64,000 nt of DNA from Periplaneta americana (taxonomy: Eukaryota; Arthropoda; Insecta; Blattodea; Blattidae): positions 111,107,001 through 111,171,000 of the forward strand of contig NC_091117.1 of the NCBI RefSeq assembly GCF_040183065.1, in the 5' to 3' direction. Shown here in pieces: positions 21,979-33,531 of the stretch. Made by a program: the position numbers and the translations under genes. How positions within the stretch are numbered: the stretch's first letter is position 1; every line of letters begins with the position of its first letter. Below the pieces are notes generated by a model. The model had not been told where the DNA came from and did no database searches. It saw only the letters and a list, made by a program, of their open reading frames with translations.

Positions 21979-23282
21979 CAGTGGCGGTTCCTCAGGGGAG
22001 GGAAGGGAGGAACGTCCTCCTCACATTTTTCTTCTTTTGAAAGTAAATACCAAATGAAATTATATGCCTTGAAATTCGAGGAAGATTCGATAATTTTTAA
22101 GTTCACAGCTATAAGAAAACCTCGGTTGAGCGAGTTTTAAACCACGTGCACTCATGTGCTGCTAGAAAACTGTGAGAAGGATGCGAGATTGTGTGGAGGA
22201 AAGTCAATCCATTCCTCCTTTACTGCAGCTAACGCACATAGACAACAGCGCGCTAGGGGCCAGAGAAAGAAGCAGAGTTTTAAAGCAAGTAAATGAACAC
22301 TAGGGAGGAGGTCCTCCTCTGAATCAGTGCATGGGCGGGAAATAGAAACCGACTGGTTTTGCAGCAAGCTCGCTACCGCTGCCATCTAATGATGCTGCAT
22401 TCAACCAGACTATAACACGTCATCTAGGAGGAGACACAATAAAAACAGTTTTAACGCAAAGCTATGAAAGACACCATATAAACTTTTTTTTAAATTATAA
22501 ATAAAAATATATTATTCATTCCACTTTATATAAACTATATTCATGGTTTGAAACTTTCGAGGATATTTGAAAGTTGAAGTTGAATTTATATAAAACAAAA
22601 AGGAAGCAGTTCTAAGTTAGTATCGCAGATATTTTGGCCTCTGAAATTCACTTCCATTCATTGTCTACTAGACAGGACAACAGCCAAGTTGTCAGTTTTG
22701 GACAAATATATTTGAAATTGAAGGTACTGCAAACTACATTATTTTTAACATAAAAAAATTAATCAGCCACAGGCAGCTTTGAACAATAATGGTAGTATGA
22801 CTTTACAAGAGCTGATATTCTTCAAAAGCATGTGATACTGAACTTGTAAAATATACATGTGGTAACACAAACCACGTGGGTAGGTGCAGTGTTCTCGCTT
22901 TCCTAACATTATTTCTCATTCCCATTTCCGTAAAACAGTTCCGGTTATGTATTAGTAGCTGGTCTCTTCCAACACGTGTGATGCTGTAGTGTGCGTGAAA
23001 AATGCTGTGAGGTTGTGAATTTCCTTGTAATTGTTAATTTGTGCAATTATTCAACAATGAATGGAAGTGGAAAAATTTTATATTTTGGACAATTTAGGAA
23101 ACTCAGTTTACAAAAACAGATTATTGCTATACAAAAGGGAAGGCCAACCCTAACACTACCTGGTCTTACATGTATGCATGTAGGCTAATTTGCTAATTTG
23201 TAGCTTGTTTCTCTCAAGAAGGTGTCATTTTGCGCTGTTAACTTCTTTCCTCCTCTTAAGAAATATGCAGGAGCCGCCACTG
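21979..23282. mobile_element. non-autonomous hAT element (1.3 kb), TSD with one mismatch
   Basis: Ends CAGTGGCGGTTCCT (21979) and AGGAGCCGCCACTG (to 23282), an inverted repeat of 14 bp with one mismatch. The flanks are agtgggtg (21971-21978) and aatgggtg (23283-23290). No transposase inside. Its TIR matches the CAGTGGCG class of the autonomous hATs here, so these or relatives may have mobilised it. Confidence 0.88.
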
Positions 23283-24754
23283 AATGGGTGGTAGGAAATC
23301 CAGAAGTAAAGAGAAGAGTACAGGGAACCATAAAACAAAGGAGCATGAACCGAATATAAAATGCGCTCATGGACTTGCAAACTCTTCCTCCAATCCAAAA
23401 ACTAAAGGAAGTAAGCAGTGTAAAGTGACAGAATTAACCTTTGATGACATTAGTGTATTTCACAATAAATTTAAGATTTTATGCAAAATAAATCAAGACA
23501 AATTACTTATTAAGTTCATGACTATTACATCACCAAAGCGTAGGGTGGTGAATACCGAGTCTTCGAAAGGAAAACAAAGTGTGTCAGTTAAATACAGTAT
23601 CAGGAAAACAGATGGACAGATAATCCCTGTTTGTGCGTCAAGTTTCCAAGGCATAACTAGTCTCTCAAAGGAGCGATTATCTCTGCTGGCAAAATAGATT
23701 CCACTCTACAGGACAGTCACCAAGGGAAAATAGAGGAGGAAATCTGCAGGTAAGAAGCATGAGAATCTTACAATAACAGTTAAAATTACACAAAGATGTA
23801 TAAATGCAGAGAGAGCCACTATACTGGGGGGAAAATCTAGTAGGAGATATCTGCCTCCAGATCTCTCTATTAAAAAAATGTGGACAAATTCCTGTGAAAA
23901 AAAGAAAAAAAACTTGGGACTACTTGAGACTTACTCACTCTCAAAGTATAAACATATATTTTAGTCAGTTAAAACTCCCCGTACTGATTCCTGCTCAACC
24001 TGCAAGATAGGCCTATTCCAAATAAAGGCAGAGACAAAAAAATGAACTCAGGACCCAATATAGACTACAAAAACTCCGTGCAGACAAGTTTTACAAAATT
24101 ATGAAAGATGATAATCCAGAAGTAATAAAGATATGTTTCGACTTACAACAAAATCAACCTCTGCCGAAATTATCGGTGGGCAAAGTGTTCTACGCAAGAC
24201 AAGTATAACTCTACAACCTCTGTGTTGTGATACATTCAAAAACACAAGAAATTAAGGATATGTCATTCTATACTTGGTTGGAGACCCAGTCATCAAGGGG
24301 ATGTAACTAAGTCGCATCTGCATTTCTAGATTTTTTATTTAATCTATAAAAAATCCGCAACTAATGCCCCTTCCACCATTCATCTGTTTTCTTATTCTTG
24401 TGCTAGTCAGAATAAGAATAGCATTATGATGGCAACTGTCATGGCTTTTTTTGGAGCAAAGCAATATTTTTACTCGCATTCTTCTTTCTTTCTGATACGT
24501 CGTCATAGCTATATGGCTCTAGATTGTGTTTTCGAAAGAATAGAAAAAGACTATAGGAGAATGGAAGACATATTGACTCCAGTGACTACCACAAGATGCT
24601 AGAAAATCATGGCACAGTCAAGAATCTCAACAAGGACTGGAAAATCATGGACTTAAAATCGAGTGCTCAAAAGATGTTAAGATTGATACTGTCATTTAAG
24701 ATGGCTCCGCAGCAAGTGACCACTTACATTAAAACTTTGGGAAAACATCGTAAT

Positions 24755-27552
24755 CAGTGGCGTATACTGGTTTAAGGGCCTGGGCTACCACTGACCCTAT
24801 TATTACACAAAATATATTTTAAAGTCCCTATAATAAAATTCATTATCTATTTATATATGAATTCCAGACGTCTTGATTGGGACGAAAATACTTTGATGAC
24901 TTCGTCATTGAAATTACAGTTGGGCCGCTTGCGAAGTTTCTGTAGAAATGACTTTTCAATGGACATCAGTGCCAAGCCGGATAAACGTTCTTGTGTACGA
25001 GTTGATCTACAGTAGGATTTTATTCTCTTCAACGCAGAAAATGTTCTTTCTACTGATGCTGACGTAGCTGGTATTGTCACAATTAATGTTGACAATTTAA
25101 GGACTTCAGGAATAACTTGGTTCAGCTGGTTTTCATATGGCAGATAATATTTCATGGATAGGCTTGTTCGAAAAATCAAAGACTTCTGCTGAATATATTA
25201 CACTTAATTCATTTTTCAAACGTACTTGATCAAAGTGACTGTTATAGGATTGAAATAATTTGTTTAGTGCCTCATTCGGGAAGTTTTCTCTATAAGCAGA
25301 AAATTTTTGAGAATTTAGAAGATATGTGAACTGAAGCTTTCCATAATCAGAAAATCTGTCAGTAATTTCCATGTGCATACGATCTAGTATGCTGTAGTAC
25401 AGCTGCCTGTATTTCAATTCATCATCTCCTTTTCTTTGCTTTAATGGTGGTTCCATTGTATTGGCTCAAGAATTTTCATTTTCCATATTACTCCATATGG
25501 ACGGAAACCCACTATGTCTGAACTCGAATATAGTATTTTTTTAACTTTGATACCTCTTGCAAGCAGTATGCTATGTCTAGACTTTTTGTCTGAAGAATAT
25601 TGTAGAGCACATCTGTATGTGCGAACACTCTAGCATAGACTTCAAGAAGAAATATATTCTGAAACTGTGTGAAAAAAATACAAATATCCTTGAGCCTGCA
25701 CAATTACATCATCAACCCAGTTTTTTTCAGAGTCATTACAAATGATATTTTCAAAGAAAGCAGTCAGTTGTTCTCTGTATTCCTTTACTGTATTTACAAG
25801 CCGAGATGTAAAATTGCATCTAGTTGGTGCTACATTTGGGAGTTTCTTTTTCATAAATTCTCGAGTTTTTCTGATCTTTTAGGAGGTGATGAGAAAAATG
25901 CAGCTAAACCCGATAGTGTTTTGAAAAAAAATGCGGCATTCTGGAATGGATGAAGTAGTTTGTTGCAAAACTAAATTGAGAACATGGTTGTAACAATGGA
26001 CAAATAGTGCTTGAGGATACTTTCCTTGAACTCTTGTTTTTAAGCCATTAATATTTCCCGCCATAACTGAAGCACCATCGTATGTCTGTGCATTTAACTT
26101 ATTGCCGACATTGTATTCTGCTATAACACCTTCCACATGCTGAAACCAAGCAGCAGCAGTTTTGCCCGAACTGACATTTGTGAATGCTATAAACCGTTCT
26201 TGAACATTGGCAGTACTATCGACGTATCTTAAAACAGTGGACAATTGACTCTGATTAGAGCAGTCACTTGTTTCATCAACAACAATGGCCGCAAAAGGTG
26301 CTTATTCTATTTCAGATTTTATGTTCTTTATCATAACCCCACTTATAGCAAATATTAAGTCATTATGAATTGCGGGAGAAGTACCACGAAATACTGTTGA
26401 ACTCTCAAGTCAAGATGATTGGCCAGTAAATGGTCAAATTCACTTAAGGAACTTAAATATTCAATATAATTTCCTCTATTGTCTGATTCCACACTCTCAT
26501 TATGATCCCGAAAAGCCAATTCTTGTTTTCCTAGAAAGCAGACTGCGTTAATAAGACGCAGTAAAATCTCCCGATTTTTTTTCCACAGGAGCATTGTGTT
26601 GGTTGATATGTAGAGCTTTTTGCTTATCTAGCTGTAAATCAATTCTTGTCTTCCCAAAGTTGGCAAAGATCATGCTACTACAAATATGAGCTTTTGATTT
26701 GTCGTGTTTTAGGACTGCCGTTCGAAGGGAGTTGATATTAGAAAACCCTATTTTGACCACACATTAGTTTCGCGGCTAAAGAACAAACATGGCCAGCAGA
26801 ATAGTTTAGACAGTTTAGAACTATCACATAACCAATTCCACTTACCATATGATGTTGAAGTGAAATGGCGTGTGTACTCATGCTGTTTTTCTTTTACGTC
26901 CATGGACAAATTTAACTCAGGAGTTGGTCTTTCCATTTTCACAATTTCAACTTCCTCGTTGTATGTACGACGGTTAAAAGGCACTTTTAATAAACCTTCT
27001 ATTACACAGTCATTTTCAACACAAACCTCTCCAGAAACTTGTTCTGCCATATTTTTCACAATATCACTTAATTGGGAAATTAAAGACTTAATAATTCACA
27101 ATTAATATAACTCTTAGACACTCGAACAAATCACAAATTTAAAATACTGCACTGCAAGAACACAACTACATTCATGAGCTAGCGTGCTAAGCGTATTGTT
27201 GCTTCGCGCCTGCGAAGAAACCGATCACAAGAGCAGCAACTCACCCGCCTACACTGCACGATAGGAACAGAAGAGAGCGGGGGGGGGGGGCAGTTGTGCG
27301 AAGGACAACGAGCGCGGTAGGGTCACAGGCTACCTCACGTAGCAAGCGGTTTCTCCAGCGATGCCGCCTTGACAACTTGTTTCTTTTCGAGAGCAGAGAG
27401 CGCATATAAATCTAACAATTACTTTAATTTTAATTACTGTGGTAAAACTAATAATACAAAATTATTACATTATGTTATATTATAAACTTTTTCTTTTGTA
27501 ATTTCCTTGGGCTACCGCCGGTAGCCCCGGTAGTCCGCAAAATATGCCCCTG
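24755..27552 (-). mobile_element. hAT transposon (2.8 kb) with perfect 8-bp TSD
   Basis: Left end CAGTGGCGTATACTGG at 24755. The right end, read on the minus strand from 27552, is CAGGGGCATATTTTGC. Target duplication atcgtaat at 24747-24754 and 27553-27560. Both ends carry gggctacc-type subterminal words (24790 and 27510-27525). The transposase lies on the minus strand. Confidence 0.9.
24847..27059 (-). pseudogene. ZMYM1-like hAT transposase, many breaks
   Basis: Minus-strand pieces in order: MAEQVSGEVC and GKWNWLCDSSKLSKLFCWPC (TTF-type finger, 27050-26750), INAVCFLGKQELAFRDH (26560), VQERFIAFTNVSSGKTAAAW and QTYDGASVMAGNINGLK (second Asp, about 26100), HCYNHVLNLVL, APTRCNFTSRL (25830), a coil region, and PATSASVERTFSALKRIKSYCRSTRTQERLSGLA (C-terminal Glu block, about 25070). 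At least seven frame changes or stops. Same family as 16483-18653 and 57574-59736 but the most decayed of the three. Confidence 0.85.
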
Positions 27553-28110
27553 ATCGTAATGTTTCTGTTACAGTGCAGAACACACATACAGCGTGTCCAG
27601 TGGTAGTGTGGTTGCTAAAACCAAGAATTAAAACATGCGGTAGTGTGTTAACTCCCCTGTTCCTCCATAAGTCAACATGGTGTAAAAAGTAAAAAAGAAT
27701 GATGTTAAGAAACTCATGCAGTATTTCGAAGTAACAGGTGAGGCAAAGAACTTGTACACAACAATTCTAGCAGATGTGTCCCATAAGACTTTTGTGATAA
27801 AATTGTAATTTTGTGTTGACACTAATAATAATTTTCTTCAATTTTATTTTGTTGTAATGGGATTCATATGAAGATAGACTGCATCTATCGACTTTTGCAA
27901 AAATTCTTACATTTTGCGCCAAAAACTGACAAGTAATGAAAAAAAGTGCTTATACTTTTCAAACCTACATTCATTGTCTCAGAACAAAGAAGGCTTCCTG
28001 TGAAAATTGTTGTTATAAAATAAATATTTGTATGTTTAAATTAAATAATGTAATATCTGTAAAATCTTGATTTCTGCATCTATCGACTTTTGCAAAAACG
28101 ATCCTCAATT

Positions 28111-28510
28111 GTTCCCCAGTGACTGAATGCTGTCCGGTATATTGAGGATGTTCTGGAATAACATATAGTGTCTCCTGCCATTGTAGTAGGCCTGGATTTC
28201 TATTTGTTCACGATAATGCCACAGTACATTCTGCGGCTGTCACCAGAAATTTCCTAAGGGAGAATGAAATTGAGGTATTGGAGTCGCTAGCAATCAGCCC
28301 AGATCTGAACCCAATTGAACACTTGTGTGGTCTTCTAGATAGGAATGTCAGGAACCGACCTGCAGCTCCATAAATTTTGTAGGAACTTGGAGATGCTCTA
28401 AAGGAGGAATGGGAGGATATACCCAAGAGGAAATTCAGAATCTCATGAATATGCCACAAAGGTGGCAAGCTGCCATGGAGGCCATACACGGTACTAAAAT
28501 GAAAAGTTAG
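28111..28510 (+). pseudogene. Tc1-like transposase, C-terminal part
   Basis: Directly after the right AATT the Tc1 reading resumes: NAVRYIEDVLE, then FVHDNATVHSAAVTRNFLRE (second catalytic Asp in HDNA), EVLESLAISPDLNPIEHLCG (third acid, Glu in NPIE), LLDRNVRNRPAAP and a stop-bearing tail. Together with 14940-15574 this gives the full DDE order of a Tc1 transposase. Confidence 0.85.
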
Positions 28511-29124
28511 GACAAGATTCAAGTGCTTACTTGGTAGAATTTTTTAATAAAGTTGTTTGTTGGCATTAAAATTCATTATTCATTTGTTTTTATTGGCATG
28601 GTGTTTAATGGTGTCACAAATAATGTATTTTGGATTAATACTGAGCAGCCCAACTAAACAGAGGTTAAGCAAAGATCGGAATTCGAACTGAGACAAAATA
28701 TACGTGACAGGTGATGGACAGTCTGCTCAATCAACAAATGTGCTGTAAAGTAACTATCATAATAAGATCGTTGATCAGGTATGTGTAGATGACAGAGAAT
28801 TAGCTGAATTGCAGATCGTGCCGCAGGAAGCAAGACAGAACCAGGAAATGCTGAGATCAAGAATCAGAAGAAGAAAACATATGTGAAGAAATCAGATAAG
28901 AGCAGCTTAAGTACCACAAATGTAATGAAGTTTAGTGATGAGTAAACATTCAAGTGATTTAACTAGATTAGTGGGAAGGAAGGTAGGTCAGTGCCGAGAG
29001 TAGAAGTGAAATTGTTTCTGTGAGTGCAAGGGCTGAAATGGTGAGAAGTGAAGAGAAGAAAAAGTAAGACGAGTTTATAAGAGAAAAGGGTGAAGACGGC
29101 TAAGGACATATTAAAATAAAATAT
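28511..29124. other. Tc1 3' region; possible tRNA-like SINE at 28640-28750 (minus)
   Basis: On the minus strand 28745-28645 has an A-box-like tgattgagcagactg and a B-box-like cagttcgaattccg, spaced about 45 bp apart, which hints at a SINE head. Nothing else is supported. Confidence 0.3.
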
Positions 29125-29670
29125 GAATTAGAGGAGTATAATAGAAAGTTAAGTAAGATAATGAAAATAGGTGAGTATGGTGGAGGAGGCTAGCTAGGAT
29201 AGTGAAGTATAATATTATGTAGAAAATTAGTGAGATCTGAAAATGGAATGTACACAAGAAACAGACATAATAACAAACATATTGGACAATGCTGTAGTAT
29301 ATTTTAGTAACAAGTATTATTAGAAACAGTATGTGTTCGATATAGACTAAGTGAACTGAAAATCAACAATGGAGTGATAAAAGTATCAATTTTGAATGAA
29401 TTAGAGGAGTGTAATAGGAAGTTAAATAAAACGATAGAGATAATGAAAATAGGTAAGGAGTATGGTGGGGAGGCTAGCTAGGATACCGAAGTATAATATG
29501 TAGAAAATTAGTGAGATCTGAAAATGGAATGTACACAAGAAAGAGACATAATAACGAATATATTGGACAAAGGTGTAGTATGTTTTAGTAACAAGTATTA
29601 TTAGAAACAGTGTATGTTGGATATAAGTGAACTGAAAATCAAGAACAGAGTTGTAAAAGTGTCAGTTTTG
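29125..29670. repeat. 273-bp tandem duplication inside the Tc1 3' region
   Basis: Units start at 29125 and 29398 (gaattagaggagt). Both contain ggctagctagga, aaaattagtgagatctgaaaa, gtagtat and acaagtattattagaaacag. Roughly 10 per cent diverged with small indels. Confidence 0.9.
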
Positions 29671-29954
29671 AATGATCTAAATTAAGTTGTTAGGTTTTAA
29701 AGTTGGGAATGGGTCGAAGTGGGGTCGAAAGTTAAATTATAAGAGCTCTATAAAGATATATCTGTAATGAATGTAATTGTAGTACCGGATACAAAATTGT
29801 GAGGTCCACATTACATTGATGTAAATGTTGACATCAAATATATATCTCATATCACAAAAATAATGTATTTATTAATTTTTCTGTCTGTACTCTCATCCAA
29901 TGAAAAAATATTTATGTAATTCATAGTGTTCCCCTAATTGTTTTGAGCAGTGTA

Positions 29955-30403
29955 TAAATATATTAATAGCAAACCTCAGCAGTTGAACATTTCAATAGGA
30001 AAAGATACTAAGTTCATTGAAGATTGTCTCTGTAAGGTTCAAGACTTTTATTTTTATTACTACTTACCAAAACTTTGTTAGACATAAATATTGATATCTT
30101 CACAAGAAGGTTATGAATTGTAAGACATGAAAGAATGTTTATATTGCCCATGTCTCACGTCCTGAACCGAGAGTTCCCTAATGCTTATAACCACGCCTCT
30201 TAGGTCTGCTCGGACCGGCACGGCAGCATATTACATGTTCTGAAAACATTATCCTGTGCCATTGCAGGGGTCTTTACTGTTTATAATACTGGATACTCTA
30301 ATTGTGGTTACCACTATCGCTATTATCTCTGATGGTGATTTCCTAAAATGTATCTACACACTAGGCCACTCTTCGTTCACTCTGGACAATAAGTGCTGAA
30401 TTG
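29955..30403. other. no gene seen
   Basis: Spacer between the Tc1 nest and a hAT-type MITE. No supported feature. Confidence 0.5.
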
Positions 30404-30467
30404 CCATAAAGCAGCATTTCTCAAAGTATGTTCTGGGGTTCCTATATGATTTTAAATTTTATGTTGA

Positions 30468-30716
30468 TTATTTAACAATATTGTATCAACTACTAGGTTA
30501 TTTTGCATCGATGGGATTGATGATAGTGAAATGGTATTTGGTGAGATGAGGTCAGGGATTCGCCAAAGATTACATGACATTCGCCTTACGGTTGGGGAAA
30601 ACCTCGGGAAAAAATCCAACCGGGTAATCAGCCCAAGCAGGAATCGAACCCATGCCCGAGTGCAACTCTGGATCGATAGGCAAGCGCCTTAGCCAAGTGG
30701 GCTGCTCCGTTGGCTA
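30468..30716 (-). mobile_element. SINE (type B)
   Basis: Reverse copy of the family at 7219. On the minus strand the head is at 30716 (ttggctaaggcgcttgcc, B box gggttcgattcc) and the tail is at about 30468 (aaataacctagtagttgatac). A weak attttat duplication flanks it. Confidence 0.8.
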
Positions 30717-30791
30717 TTTTATACTTAGTGGATGCTATAAAAATATATAAATGTTACGAAAATATGAATCAATAATAACATGAAACCACCG

Positions 30792-30860
<69 letters not shown>
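30792..30860. repeat. (TAA)n microsatellite, about 69 bp
   Basis: Uninterrupted ATA/TAA run. It produces low-complexity Tyr- or Ile-rich open frames that are not genes. Confidence 0.95.
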
Positions 30861-31584
30861 TTCCAAGAATATGCGTAATAATAGTATTCCAATAAAATGT
30901 GTAATAACAATACGTTTAATGAACATCTAAAACGGAAAATATTCATAATATTTATCACTTTCATCACTGGATTCTCTGTGTATGTGTTCACTAAAACAAA
31001 ATGCAGAAGTACAGTAGAAATGAGACCACAACTTTCCATCATAAAACCAGATTGCAGGCTTAAAAGGCAAATACATTCGTCCCACTGAACAGAATTATTG
31101 AGATACTATCTTTAATTTGTTTGTTAACTATTAAATACTAATAAAATATTACAAGGATTCCGCAGTTACACTTTAGATTAAAAGGGGTTTCGCGGTGAAA
31201 AAAGTTTGAGAAACACTGCCATAGAAGAAAGAGTTTACGGATGTGTACACATGACAACTGTAATCGCAATTAGGTCGATAATCTCAAGTAGAGACTGTAG
31301 TCTGCCACTGGTATTAGTGTTTAGTTACAGGAATTGATGAGGACATAATTTGTTTTGTGAGGGGACAGCCTATACATTCGCTTGTCCATGGCTGATCTTG
31401 CTTCATAGCTGACAAAAGGAATCCTGAAAAGGCCGATGTGTTGAACATAGGGTAGTAGACACATCCGGTACCCAAGACCTCCCACTCTCCCCCTCTGCGC
31501 CTCACCCCGCAAAGAAACAGGTCAAAAAGAGGCACGGCCGGTACGCAAAGCATATTATGATAGGTGATGTGATATTACGAGTAC

Positions 31585-32170
31585 TAAAGCTTTACAACAT
31601 ATTTCATTGCATTATTGGAGGCTGTAACTTTGTTAAAACAGATCGTATGTGAATAACGTGAAGAAGTTTAATTGGTAATTTATTTAAGATATTGTATATT
31701 TTTATCCTCTGAACACATCTTTCCACATGAATTCTAACACTTGCTACACTCTATGTTGTTTCGATTTCATCAGCTGTTAATTTTTCTTCTTGCAAGAGTA
31801 GTGGTGTCATTACAACAACACCATGGCCAGAAAGGTTTGTTTTTATTCCCAGAAATTCCTTATCAGCCATAACTTCATCTCTGTTCCCAGACCACTACCA
31901 TTAATTTGTTATGAATGAATCACTAGCTCTACTACCATAATAATAAAATTAGATTTAAAGCTGATCAGCAATTAAGAAGTTCACTCTCATCTATTCTGGG
32001 TGGCCGTTTTACTTTAATTCCAATACAGTCAATAATGGTTCTGCAATTGGAATATTTATTTTTAAAGGCAGCTGGCATAGTTTCTTAAACACTTTGTTTA
32101 CTTTGCTGGAATATAAGTTTGTTTGTTCTTGACACTAATTTCCTCAGTGTTTATACAAATATTCGGGACA
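31585..32170 (-). pseudogene. DDE_Tnp_4-type transposase relic (Harbinger-related)
   Basis: Minus-strand pieces in order: SRIFV and ETMPAAFKNKYSNCRTIIDC with IKVKRPP (about 32160-31990, first catalytic Asp in IIDC), a decayed middle, then TADEIETT, SVASVRIHVERCVQRIKIYN (about 31760-31700, third acid in RIHVER) and LTKLQPPIMQ-stop (31585). This is the order in the THAP/HTH-DDE_Tnp_4 proteins of arthropods and cnidarians. Stops and frameshifts throughout. Confidence 0.6.
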
Positions 32171-32199
32171 TTGTGGTTCAATGCATACCAAATATTATT

Positions 32200-33060
32200 C
32201 TCAAAGCTCAGTAGGAGAGACCTATTTTCATATTTATTAAAAACAGCATTAATCCATTTTCGTTAGACATAACATAACCCTTCGATTCTGTTAAGAGCTG
32301 AAGATATAAGTTAAATAGTACCTATTCAGGTGTTACTGAAGTCAAGTCATGCAATGCTGTGTTATCTCTAATAGAAGAATATCCCTGAAACCCTACTCTT
32401 ATGTTAACATCATAATTAGTTTCAAAACTCGCATCACATTTAATTGGGTCAGCACTTACAGATATGTTTGCTTGTGTACACGCATCATTTCCAGTTATGG
32501 TGCAACAAAAAATTTGTTGACTGCCATAAACATTGTAGCCTATACTTGTGAATGCATTTATTTGATCTCTCTCGAAATTAATTCATTTATCAAAATGTCT
32601 TTTCACATGCCTTTTGAATCTATCCGAGGACTTCTGTATGAAATACTTTCCTGCAAATTTCTAGAAATATGGCGGGCACAAGGACAGTGTTTTGGGGCTA
32701 ACCAGATCTTCTTTTTCCAACAAAGAGAACACTGTGTATCCTTGAACTTTAGTTGACTCCCATTGTGATATTACATCAGGACTAGCATCATTTAAAAATA
32801 TATTTTACATTATAATTAATGACATGTTAAGCTTTAGTTCTATAAGAATAGGGGACTGACATTTTAGTAATTTAGTATAGTACCGGTAGTTTATATATTC
32901 ATTTAAATAAAAAAAAAATTAATAAATGTGATTTACAGCCAGTATCCACAGATTTTTCTGTTTTGTGCTTTTAGTACAAAATATATGATATACTACAGTC
33001 ATCCGTAGTAGTTTATGTATTAGAACAACACACTACACAATATTAATATTGCTTTTCCGC
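32200..33060. other. no gene supported
   Basis: A plus-strand frame of 135 codons at 32349-32756 has no domain that I recognise and is probably the shadow of the 5' part of the relic below it. The rest is AT-rich. Confidence 0.4.
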
Positions 33061-33076
33061 TATTTTTACCCTCATT

Positions 33077-33274
33077 GTGCACAAGAGCTTGAGTGTTAGA
33101 CCACATATACATTGTAGATGCGAGCCTCTCCTATATGTAGTTCCAGAATCGCAGCACTGGCATAGCTTGCATGATGCCTATAGAAAAATTATCGATGCTG
33201 CCAAGTTTGTTTTAGATGATACCATATTATCACCATATACTGACAGAGAAAAGAATCAACTAATTGCAGTCTGA
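33077..33274 (+). CDS. unrecognised coding-like frame, 65 codons
   Basis: The frame starting at 33077 encodes a soluble, amino-acid-balanced peptide ending KIIDAAKFVLDDTILSPYTD and then REKNQLIAV-stop. It contains CRCEPLLYVVPESQHWHSLH. A pyrimidine-rich run and 'cacaag' precede it, so it could be a terminal exon. I do not recognise the family, and it may equally be a transposon fragment or chance. Confidence 0.25.
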   Translation: MHKSLSVRPHIHCRCEPLLYVVPESQHWHSLHDAYRKIIDAAKFVLDDTILSPYTDREKNQLIAV

Positions 33275-33531
33275 GGTAATGGCAGGGAGTGTTTACTCAT
33301 ATGTGTTCTCTTAACAAAACAGTGAGATCATGTTGATTTGTTCCTGGGTGTACAATCAGTGTAACAGTTTGTCACAGATGGGACATCTCTTCCCGAATTC
33401 CATGCTTTCTTTCTTAGACTGTGTCATCTACTGCTGACGTCACTTAGAGCAGCAGTGAGGTTTGACAGCAGTACATTCCAGAAGTTAATTTATTTCACGT
33501 TTATGGTTGTCTTATTAATGAAATCGATTAA

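Larger units (their letters stand above)
21932..27809 (+). pseudogene. transposase-like gene of the AATT-flanked element, in three pieces
   Basis: A start ATG at 21932 (MDQRGEMIMIQKVVG) reads straight into the non-autonomous hAT at 21979. Skipping that hAT and one TSD, the frame continues at 23291 with GRKSRSKEKSTGN and on to 23697 (KYSIRKTDGQIIPVCASSFQ, SKERLSLLAK-stop). Shifted frames give ESHYTGGKSSRRYLPPDLSI, KIMKDDNPEVIKICFDLQQ, SVGKVFYARQ and a DDE-like stretch QNKNSIMMATVMAFFGAKQY...RRHSYMALDCVFERIE. The hAT at 24755-27552 cuts it again, and 27561-27809 may hold the end (DVKKLMQYFEV). I recall this as a multicopy arthropod DDE-type family ('SHYSR...KYL..DL', then 'GQN.N', then 'GH.-D'). 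A second relic of the family is at 35215-35843. Many stops: inactive. Confidence 0.6.
15579..28106 (+). mobile_element. unassigned DNA transposon with AATT flanks (Sola-like?), host of five insertions
   Basis: The ends are inverted repeats: GAGGAGCGTTTTTGCAAAAG at 15579 and, on the minus strand from 28106, GAGGATCGTTTTTGCAAAAG. The match continues to about 37 bp with two mismatches in all. Both sides are flanked by AATT (15575-15578 and 28107-28110); because AATT is palindromic it could be a 4-bp target duplication or part of the TIR. Copies of the inner word (caaaa-tcgatagatg) recur as subterminal repeats at about 19018, 19051 and 27880. The gene inside (pieces from 21932 to 27810) is an arthropod DDE-type protein family that I remember but cannot name securely. 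Removing the SINE, three hATs and the Penelope leaves about 2.7-3 kb. Confidence 0.7.
14701..29952 (+). mobile_element. Tc1-like transposon split by a 12.5 kb nested insertion
   Basis: Terminal inverted repeats start CACTGCTCAAAACAATTAGG at 14701 and, on the minus strand, at 29952. They run about 28 bp with one mismatch (aggAgaac versus aggGgaac). TA duplications lie at 14699-14700 and 29953-29954. The transposase gene is in two parts, 14940-15574 and 28111-28510, exactly either side of the 15579-28106 insertion. Without it the element would be about 2.7 kb, still including the 273-bp tandem duplication in its 3' region. Confidence 0.88.
30412..31218. mobile_element. hAT-type MITE (about 0.8 kb) with nested SINE and microsatellite
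   Basis: Left end CAGCATTTCTCAAAGT at 30412. The right end, on the minus strand from 31218, is CAGTGTTTCTCAAACT, the common 'CAG(T/C)GTTTCTCAA' hAT terminus. Flanks ccataaag (30404-30411) and ccatagaa (31219-31226) match at 6 of 8 bases. Inside are a type B SINE and a (TAA)n run. No transposase. Confidence 0.65.

Noticed and set aside
27628..27822. 64-codon minus-strand frame
   Set aside because: Opposite the likely C-terminal remnant of the AATT-element gene; no features.
28208..28522. 104-codon minus-strand frame
   Set aside because: Opposite the conserved Tc1 C-terminal block, which reads on the plus strand.
30725..31042. Minus-strand frames rich in Ile or Tyr
   Set aside because: They are translations of the (TAA)n microsatellite.
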